Source: DASXMX01 sp036794395 (GTDB lineage Bacteria > Planctomycetota > Phycisphaerae > Tepidisphaerales > Tepidisphaeraceae). Taken from it: DNA of 11,235 bases. The stretch covers positions 1 through 11,235 of the forward strand of contig DAIRGS010000236.1 in the NCBI GenBank assembly GCA_036794395.1, read 5' to 3'. The notes under the pieces are model-generated. The model did not search any database, was not told the DNA's origin, and saw nothing but the letters and a program-made list of their open reading frames with translations. Both the position numbers and the translations under genes were made by a program. Within the stretch, counting starts at the first letter, position 1. Each line of letters opens with the position of its first letter. This document shows, piece after piece, positions 6,688 through 11,235 of the stretch.

Positions 6688-7692
6688 TCAGTCCCCGTCA
6701 GCCATGGCGCGAACGTACCTGGCGAATTCAATTTCGATTTTCGACAAGGACATTTGCAGGTAGTGCTCCAGCATGGGCTTAGATGTTGATGGATCCCACA
6801 GCGGGCCGCCCGCGGGATCGTCGGTGGAATTGTCGGCGTACAAGAGGCCGTTTGAGGCGTCGGTCAGCATTTGCTGGAGAGACTGGGGATGCGCTTCGTT
6901 CAGGAACCGGGCGAATGCCCAGCTTTGGGCATAGAACGCTTCAATCTTGGCGCTTTTCCGTCCAACTACCTGACCGGCGTGCATCGTTACCAGATTGGCC
7001 AGCGGGTAAAGCTCATTTCCATCGGCGGCTGCTCGAAGCGCCGTGAGTCGCGGATGATTGCGCATCAGATTAAACCGGGGCAAAGGCGCGGAATCCTGAC
7101 CCTGCTCCTCCCATTGGACCTGCTCGAACAAGCATGCCAGACCTTCTTCTAAAAAGGGAGGCAGTCGGCCCTTTAAATGCCTGGCGACGTATTGATGCCA
7201 ACCCTCATGAGCCGCGACGGAAAACGTTCCCTGCTCGCCAATCCAGTAAGCAACAAACCGGTCTCCAATCGTGTACCCGCCCCGGTTCACCCGCAGATAA
7301 ATTGCGGCATCGTCACCTGTATGGGCCTTGGTAAAGTTCGCCCACTGGGAGCGATTCTCAAAGATGTAACACTCCATCGGCCGCGAATCCGAGGGAATTT
7401 GTGGGGCAAGGACGTGATACGAAGCCAATGCACTTTCCAGTAAATCGCCAATTCGAAGCAACATCTGGCGGTCGGATATCGTGCTGTAGATGACGTAATG
7501 CGGCAGATCGACCCGCGCCCCCGGATTGCCCTCAATGAGCTTGGAACTGATACGCGTCGGCGCTGCAACTGACACCGACGGAACTTGGCGAGCCGCCGGC
7601 TGTGAAGATTGCGCGCACCCGGACCCCAGCACCAACCCAATCGTCGCACTCACTACGGTATTGCGCCAAGCCCAGCGCTGTGGGTTCATCAT
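6688..7692 (-). CDS. lipoprotein with zincin-type HEXXH motif (DUF1570-like)
   Basis: A 334-residue exported protein. The N-terminus has two Arg, a hydrophobic stretch (12-24) and a Cys at 26 (LVLGSGC) that fits the broad lipobox pattern, though Gly at -3 is not ideal; membrane anchoring is therefore likely but not certain. A central gluzincin-like site reads AAHEGWHQYVA, with H162, E163 and H166, followed by FLEEGLACLFE, where E183 is the likely third zinc ligand. This spacing and the EGLA motif resemble DUF1570 proteins of planctomycetes, whose substrates are unknown. It starts with two ATGs (7692, 7689) without a clear ribosome site. It lies 25 nt after the dacB stop, so co-transcription with a peptidoglycan enzyme is likely. 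A role in envelope protein turnover would be inference. Confidence 0.78.
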   Translation of the reverse strand: MMNPQRWAWRNTVVSATIGLVLGSGCAQSSQPAARQVPSVSVAAPTRISSKLIEGNPGARVDLPHYVIYSTISDRQMLLRIGDLLESALASYHVLAPQIPSDSRPMECYIFENRSQWANFTKAHTGDDAAIYLRVNRGGYTIGDRFVAYWIGEQGTFSVAAHEGWHQYVARHLKGRLPPFLEEGLACLFEQVQWEEQGQDSAPLPRFNLMRNHPRLTALRAAADGNELYPLANLVTMHAGQVVGRKSAKIEAFYAQSWAFARFLNEAHPQSLQQMLTDASNGLLYADNSTDDPAGGPLWDPSTSKPMLEHYLQMSLSKIEIEFARYVRAMADGD

Positions 7693-7717
7693 CGAATGTG
7701 GATTGTACCGCCGAAAC

Positions 7718-9196
7718 CTACCGATCGGCGCGTGAAGTTTCCGAGCGTGCCGAAACGGTGGAAGTGTGGACGTCCAATGCCCGTACGATCCGCTCCTGAA
7801 GCGACTTGGCCAGCGTGTTGGACTTGTACGGAATGCCGTTCATCATGATCGAAAACGCATAAAGCTGATTGTCCCGCCCGCGCAGGTATCCGCTGAGGCA
7901 GCTTACGCCTTCGACAAACCCGCTTTTGCCGATCACGCGGCGTTTTAAATCCGGCGTCTGCCTGAAGCGGTCTTCCAGCGTCCCATCCACGCCCGCGACC
8001 GATAGACTCGCCATGAACGCATCGCGATTCTTGCTCGCGAAATCGTATTCAAGCACCCGCACCAGCGCGTGCGGACTGATGTGATTCTGCTTGGAGAGCC
8101 CGCTGCCATCATCCAGCTTGAATTCCGATGCGCCGGCGCCGGCCTTCTTCAGGAACGTGCCAACAGCCGCCGCTCCATTTTCCCAGGAGCCCGGCTCCCC
8201 GTTGGCCATCTCATGGCCGACCCGCTTGGCCAGGCACTCGGCATACAGGTTGATGCTGTCCTTATTCGCCCGTGCCAGTGTGACAGCAATCGGAGTCTCA
8301 TGAATGCCAATGACTTTCCAGTCTGCATTCCGTTGCCGTTGAGTGTGGATCGTGCGGTTCCGCTGAACGCTGCCGGTCATTTGCACACCAGAGGCAGCGA
8401 CGGTGTCAGCCAATACCGCCCCGGCATACATCGAAGGATCGTGAACCGTTTGCTGGAACGGTCCGGGCACCGCGGCTGTAGCCTCGCCTCGAAGCACGAC
8501 TTCGTTGGTCCCGTGTTTCCGGCCAAGCTGCACCGCGTTTCCACCGGCAACGCAGGTGTTTTCCACACTCAGATAATGCGTATTGGGACTGATCGAGTAC
8601 CGCACCCGGCCCGGAGCCGAAGCATCGATCAGGAAGTCCACGCAATTGATATTGAAGTTCAGTCCCCCGACCTCTGCCACGTACCAATGATCGATCTGGT
8701 TACCCGGCCATCGCGGATGCAACGTGTTTTCTTCAAAGACGCTGTCATCCACCAGGATGTTGCGAATGCTCGCCACGCCCATTTTCTTGAGTTGAGCGGC
8801 CCAGGTTTCATACACCTGCGTCGAGCGCCAGCCTACCCGCTTTAGATACTCCGCATCACCAAAGCTGGGATCGCCATCGCCGATCAGAACCAGATCGTCT
8901 CCGTGAAGATAAAGTGCCGTGCGAAACTTAAAATCCGCGCCCAATGCATCGAGGGCCGCGGAGGTTGTGGCAAGCTTTAGATTGCTGGCGGGGGTCAGCG
9001 GGGCGCGCGATTCGGACTGGTAGATTTCCTTGCCCGGCGCTTTGTCCTGCCCGATCCGGACCATTTCAATCCCCACCGAAGCGCGCGCCAGCAGCTTGTC
9101 GTGCAGCACCGCATCGATGTCAGTATTGATATCCGCCCGGGTGAAAGGCGCCAGCGCCGAAAGGAACAAACATCCCAGTTTGACTGCCCGTTTCAT
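7718..9196 (-). CDS. dacB: D-alanyl-D-alanine carboxypeptidase/endopeptidase (PBP4, peptidase S13)
   Basis: A 492-residue periplasmic penicillin-binding protein that trims or cuts D-Ala-containing peptide bridges of peptidoglycan. A Sec signal peptide (1 to about 21, FTRA then D) is clear. The catalytic SxxK is S71-N-L-K74 in PASNLKLATT; the second block is DDGSGLSKQNHISP (362-375); the third is GKSGFVEGVSCLSGY (423-437), with KSG in place of the commoner KTG, a conservative change. The region between S71 and the second block is long, as in the S13 family, which carries inserted domains there. The ATG at 9196 has AGAGG 8 nt upstream. It heads the minus-strand group that continues with the zincin lipoprotein, and is divergent from the TolB-like gene. 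Confidence 0.94.
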   Translation of the reverse strand: MKRAVKLGCLFLSALAPFTRADINTDIDAVLHDKLLARASVGIEMVRIGQDKAPGKEIYQSESRAPLTPASNLKLATTSAALDALGADFKFRTALYLHGDDLVLIGDGDPSFGDAEYLKRVGWRSTQVYETWAAQLKKMGVASIRNILVDDSVFEENTLHPRWPGNQIDHWYVAEVGGLNFNINCVDFLIDASAPGRVRYSISPNTHYLSVENTCVAGGNAVQLGRKHGTNEVVLRGEATAAVPGPFQQTVHDPSMYAGAVLADTVAASGVQMTGSVQRNRTIHTQRQRNADWKVIGIHETPIAVTLARANKDSINLYAECLAKRVGHEMANGEPGSWENGAAAVGTFLKKAGAGASEFKLDDGSGLSKQNHISPHALVRVLEYDFASKNRDAFMASLSVAGVDGTLEDRFRQTPDLKRRVIGKSGFVEGVSCLSGYLRGRDNQLYAFSIMMNGIPYKSNTLAKSLQERIVRALDVHTSTVSARSETSRADR

Positions 9197-9214
9197 CCGT
9201 GAAACCTCTTATTT

Positions 9215-9251
9215 ATGCCCGCGACCCCATTTAAACCTTACCCGCGGGCAT
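9215..9251. promoter_or_regulatory. 9-bp perfect inverted repeat upstream of dacB
   Basis: ATGCCCGCG (9215-9223) and CGCGGGCAT (9243-9251) are exact reverse complements with 19 nt between, including TTTAAA. On the minus strand a TTGTCA (9257-9262) and a weak TAAGGT (9235-9240) with 16-nt spacing would place one half-site inside the promoter and the other near the transcription start. That arrangement is expected of an operator. It could also fold in the mRNA leader. Confidence 0.4.
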
Positions 9252-9319
9252 CTTAATGACAAGTGCGATCCGTCCTGCAAGCCGCCAAACCCAACCCGGG
9301 CACCGGCCCGCAACAGGGC

Positions 9320-9347
9320 TTGCGCGCAACAACGGCCTTTGCGCGCA
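9320..9347. repeat. direct repeat TTGCGCGCA in the divergent region
   Basis: TTGCGCGCA occurs at 9320-9328 and 9339-9347, 19 nt apart, which is just under two helical turns. The first copy is part of the palindrome TTGCGCGCAA. Spacing on one DNA face suggests a possible regulator site for the plus-strand TolB-like gene, but there is no further support. Confidence 0.3.
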
Positions 9348-9404
9348 CAGCTACTCTCCAAACCATTCGGTCAATTTCGTACTCCAACGTGAATCGCCGT
9401 GCGA

Positions 9405-9410
9405 TATAAT
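9405..9410 (+). promoter_or_regulatory. perfect -10 element just before the TolB-like gene
   Basis: TATAAT ends 6 nt before the ATG at 9417. I see no good -35 at 16-18 nt and no extended -10. If used, transcription would start about at the ATG and give a leaderless mRNA, in agreement with the lack of a Shine-Dalgarno there. Confidence 0.4.
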
Positions 9411-9416
9411 CAAGAC

Positions 9417-10283
9417 ATGCGGTACGCTTCCCCCCTATTGATGGTTCTTGCCCTTCTCGGCAGCTTGGCCCACGTCAATTCCGCCAGTGGGCAAACACCA
9501 ACCACTCGCCCATCCGAAGCCAAACTTCTGGTCCTCCCCTTTGCACCGTTGAATCCCTCGCAAAACCAGGAATGGCTGGGCCGATCCATTCAACAGAGCA
9601 TCCTTGCCGACCTGACCGCCGCCGCCCCCGGCCGCCTGCTCAGCGCCGACGTCGTTTCCCCGGACATGCACGCCGCAGCCGACCTGGGTCGCAAGGCTGG
9701 AGCAAACTTCGTGGTACAGGGCAGCTTCATCACCCTCCCGACCGCGGCCGGGGAAGGCCTTCGCATCATGGGCGAAGTCGTCGAGGTTGAAGGCGGGCAT
9801 GCAGTAACGTCTTTCAAGGCCACCGGCCTTTACAGCGAAATATTCCGACTCGAGGACCAGGTCGCCAATCAAATTCGCCTTCGAATGTCAGCCACCGGCG
9901 TTCTTTCCTCGCCCCTTCCGCCCGCCCCCGCCTTGAACCCCGCGCTCCCACCGAGCCCGGAAGCACAAGCCCCGCTCCCCCAAGTCAACGAGTACTATCA
10001 GGCCTATGCGACGCCGCAGTCGTATGGCGATCCACAAGCGTACTACAACTACTATTACGCCAACCCCTATACCGCTGGCGGTTACGGTTATGGGTACGGA
10101 ACCGGCTTGGGCTTTGGCGGCTCATTCCTATTTAGCGGCGCGTATTACGCGCACGGCTCGAACTTCAGCGGCTTTGATCGCGACCGGTTCGGGGTTCATT
10201 CCAACCATCATGAAGGCATGTCGCATTCGGGCGGTTCGACCGCTCATGGCAGCACGGGCGGTGGGCATGCGGGCCATCGTTGA
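9417..10283 (+). CDS. exported protein with TolB/FlgO-like N-terminal domain and Tyr/Gly/His-rich tail
   Basis: A 288-residue protein with a Sec signal peptide (1 to about 26). After a TTRPSE stretch, residues 36-157 look like the small alpha/beta domain shared by TolB-N, FlgO and CsgG-like proteins: KLLVLPFAPLNPSQNQEWLG, then SIQQSILADL, ADVVSPDMHAAADLGRKAGANFVVQGSF split across 77-104, and a strand-rich end. A proline-rich linker (165-190) leads to a Tyr-rich part (193-226, with NYYYANPY and GGYGYGYGTG) and a Gly/Ser/His-rich end (262-288). Such tails are common in surface proteins but have no fixed function. The ATG at 9399 lies six codons upstream; I prefer 9417 because of the TATAAT before it. 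It is divergent from dacB. The domain call is by pattern only. Confidence 0.7.
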   Translation: MRYASPLLMVLALLGSLAHVNSASGQTPTTRPSEAKLLVLPFAPLNPSQNQEWLGRSIQQSILADLTAAAPGRLLSADVVSPDMHAAADLGRKAGANFVVQGSFITLPTAAGEGLRIMGEVVEVEGGHAVTSFKATGLYSEIFRLEDQVANQIRLRMSATGVLSSPLPPAPALNPALPPSPEAQAPLPQVNEYYQAYATPQSYGDPQAYYNYYYANPYTAGGYGYGYGTGLGFGGSFLFSGAYYAHGSNFSGFDRDRFGVHSNHHEGMSHSGGSTAHGSTGGGHAGHR

Positions 10284-10325
10284 AGATTGCGAAGATCCCA
10301 CTGACCAAAGTCACCATAGACCGAG

Positions 10326-10339
10326 CATTTAGCTAAATG
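10326..10339. repeat. 14-bp perfect palindrome CATTTAGCTAAATG
   Basis: It lies 42 nt after the TolB-like stop codon and 25 nt before the large hairpin element. It is AT-rich compared with its surroundings. It could be a protein site or part of an element boundary. Apart from this, the large hairpin and the repeats listed, the 386-nt stretch 10284-10669 has no gene I can support. Confidence 0.35.
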
Positions 10340-10364
10340 ACCGTGCGCGATTCCGCGTCTTCTC

Positions 10365-10466
10365 GTGGCATGGGGCTTCCCCTTCGGGTCTGCCTTCGGC
10401 TCTGAGGCTCTCTTCGAGCCTGAGCCTCAGAGCCGAAGGCAGACCCGAAGGGGAAGGCCGTGCCAC
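10365..10466. repeat. long hairpin element with perfect 34-bp arms
   Basis: The arms 10377-10410 and 10422-10455 are exact reverse complements around an 11-nt loop (10411-10421). An outer GTGGCA (10365-10370) pairs with TGCCAC (10461-10466), separated from the main stem by a short imperfect stretch. Both arms carry CCTTCGG-type repeats. There is no T run on either side, so it is not a plain intrinsic terminator. The outer GTGGCA...TGCCAC ends resemble short palindromic elements that I recall as dispersed in planctomycete and verrucomicrobial genomes, which is recollection rather than a match I can show. A REP/MITE-like element is the best guess. Confidence 0.75.
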
Positions 10467-10620
10467 CTAAAAACAATGTCGCGGGGTTCTGCAGCGCGCC
10501 GCATTCGTGGATACGACACCTCAAGAACTAAGGGCGAAGAAGAACTCGTCTCCAACTCCCTTCGGCCACTGCCGGGTCTCGGCCTGGGATTCACCGGCGC
10601 GGATGTCGATCGCGTAAACG

Positions 10621-10664
10621 AAACATGGATGACTCATGGATGTTTCCTTTGGTGGATCGATCCA
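10621..10664. repeat. short repeat cluster with 12-bp palindrome
   Basis: CATGGATG occurs at 10624-10631 and 10635-10642. AAACAT (10621-10626) and ATGTTT (10640-10645) are complementary around them, and TGGATCGATCCA (10653-10664) is a perfect palindrome. On the minus strand it directly follows the stop of the SRPBCC-like remnant and could be its old 3' structure. Confidence 0.3.
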
Positions 10665-10669
10665 TCCGA

Positions 10670-10800
10670 TTAGATTTCGAATTCACAGTGCCAATGCCAT
10701 GTTGCTTCAAGCGGCTCGCCGGTTTCGAGCAGACTCTTGAGGCTCGCAAGAATGAGCGGCCACCCGCCGGAGACGGGGTGCGTGGCACGTTCGGCGGCGA
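10670..10800 (-). pseudogene. C-terminal remnant of an SRPBCC/AHSA1-like gene
   Basis: The minus-strand frame from about 10798 to the TAA at 10670-10672 encodes ERATHPVSGGWPLILASLK, then SLLETGEPLEATWHWHC and a short end, some 40 residues. The GGWP-x-x-L-x-x-LKxxLETGEPL block is the typical C-terminal helix of SRPBCC/AHSA1-domain proteins, which bind small hydrophobic ligands or act with regulators. About three quarters of such a gene (usual length 140-160 residues) is missing. The upstream side runs straight into the stop codon of the transposase gene at 10801, so insertion of the element or a later deletion probably removed or displaced the rest. The remaining part of the gene could lie beyond the right edge. 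Confidence 0.5.
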
Positions 10801-11235
10801 TTATTTGACATAGGCGGGCCGGTTTGCCCAGTAATGCTGCCATCGGTCGTCCTGGCTGATCCAAGCGGCGCGTAGGCTCATGATCGGTTCGATGCCCGCT
10901 TCCTCCCAGAACTGCTCGGTGCCCTTCACGCGTTTGTTGAACTGCTTCACGGCGGCCTCGGTTTCTCCTGAGCCGATCGGCCAGCCGCTGGCTCGATACC
11001 TCGGATAATCCATGTGCTTCTGGTGGCCTGTGAAGTAGCCGACGTTCTGTTGCAACACACGCCGGGGGTGCTGCGGCGGGTCGGTTGGCCGCGGCGGGCC
11101 AAGTTGCGTGAAATGCCGCGTGAGTTGCTCAATGACCTGTTGGGTCTTGCCATCCCACAGCCAAGCCTCCATCAACTCGGCCATCGCCGAGGTCTTCGGG
11201 TCCTGGGGCCCGTGTACCGCTTTGGCGCAGTCCCA
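10790..11235 (-). mobile_element. right-edge insertion sequence, partial
   Basis: This is the visible portion of the element carrying the transposase. The terminal inverted repeat cannot be identified because the other end is outside the window. Host-like coding sequence begins at or within about 20 nt of the transposase stop, so either the element ends almost at its stop codon or its terminus has been lost. Confidence 0.5.
10801..11235 (-). CDS. ISKra4-like transposase, C-terminal part (runs off the right edge)
   Basis: The last 144 residues of a transposase are visible; the frame is open through 11235, so the start lies outside. The block YRASGWPIGSGETEAAVKQF (around 11001-10942) corresponds to the GLPIGSG-x-x-E-A region of ISKra4-type DDE transposases, where a Glu is the last catalytic acid. 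It is followed by a basic segment (NKRVKGTEQFW), then an LRAAWIS block and a final W-x-x-YWANRP motif, which closes many of these proteins. The stop codon is TAA. The start of the DDE domain, the first two catalytic Asp and the left end of the element cannot be seen. IS family assignment is from pattern and could be a near relative. Confidence 0.75.
   Translation of the reverse strand, partial: WDCAKAVHGPQDPKTSAMAELMEAWLWDGKTQQVIEQLTRHFTQLGPPRPTDPPQHPRRVLQQNVGYFTGHQKHMDYPRYRASGWPIGSGETEAAVKQFNKRVKGTEQFWEEAGIEPIMSLRAAWISQDDRWQHYWANRPAYVK

Noticed and set aside
8069..8845. 258-codon open frame on the plus strand inside dacB
   Set aside because: It lies wholly antisense to a protein with complete S13 motifs. 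The composition is that of a GC-rich shadow frame.
10333..10673. Open frames of 63 and 102 codons, one on each strand over the large hairpin
   Set aside because: Both contain the same FPFGSAFGSEA string only because the inverted repeat reads alike on both strands. No coding support was seen.

Overview
The window reads as chromosomal DNA of a moderately GC-rich free-living Gram-negative bacterium. A planctomycete, perhaps Phycisphaerae, is my best guess. The reasons are a DUF1570-like lipoprotein zincin, a TolB/FlgO-like exported protein with a TTRPSE segment after its signal peptide, a DUF5996 protein, and a mix of housekeeping genes with loose intergenic spacing. This is inference; no rRNA or marker gene is present.

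Layout. At 187-1131 (+) lies a DUF5996-family protein. It converges on a minus-strand pair at 1374-2858: a stand-alone CheY-like receiver, then a zinc-dependent alcohol dehydrogenase. At 2978-5967 a compact minus-strand cassette runs from one candidate promoter: a ribbon-helix-helix (RHH) protein, a GNAT acetyltransferase and an XRE helix-turn-helix protein, joined by 4-nt overlaps. Ten bases later comes a PD-(D/E)XK nuclease-like gene, broken by an apparent 1-nt frameshift and an in-frame amber codon. An unrecognised 190-residue protein with a long acidic run overlaps its end. The first three genes resemble a toxin-antitoxin or acetyltransferase-regulator module. The last two have visibly lower GC in the lines I counted and look like a separately acquired, decaying nuclease module.

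At 6276-9196 (minus) there is a cell-envelope group: DacB/PBP4-type D,D-carboxypeptidase, a lipoprotein with an HEXXH metallopeptidase motif 25 nt behind it, and then acylphosphatase. A TolB-like exported protein is divergent from dacB (9417-10283, +). The 220-bp divergent region holds a 9-bp inverted repeat on the dacB side and a perfect TATAAT placed so close to the plus-strand ATG that the transcript may be leaderless.

From 10284 to the end the window is accessory. It holds a long hairpin element with perfect 34-bp arms, a C-terminal remnant of an SRPBCC/AHSA1-like gene, and the 3' part of an ISKra4-like transposase gene that runs off the right edge and abuts that remnant.

The item most worth following is the RHH-GNAT-XRE-nuclease-acidic-protein cassette. 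Each part belongs to a family used in toxin-antitoxin or defence loci (except the last, which I do not recognise), but I do not know this combination as a described system.
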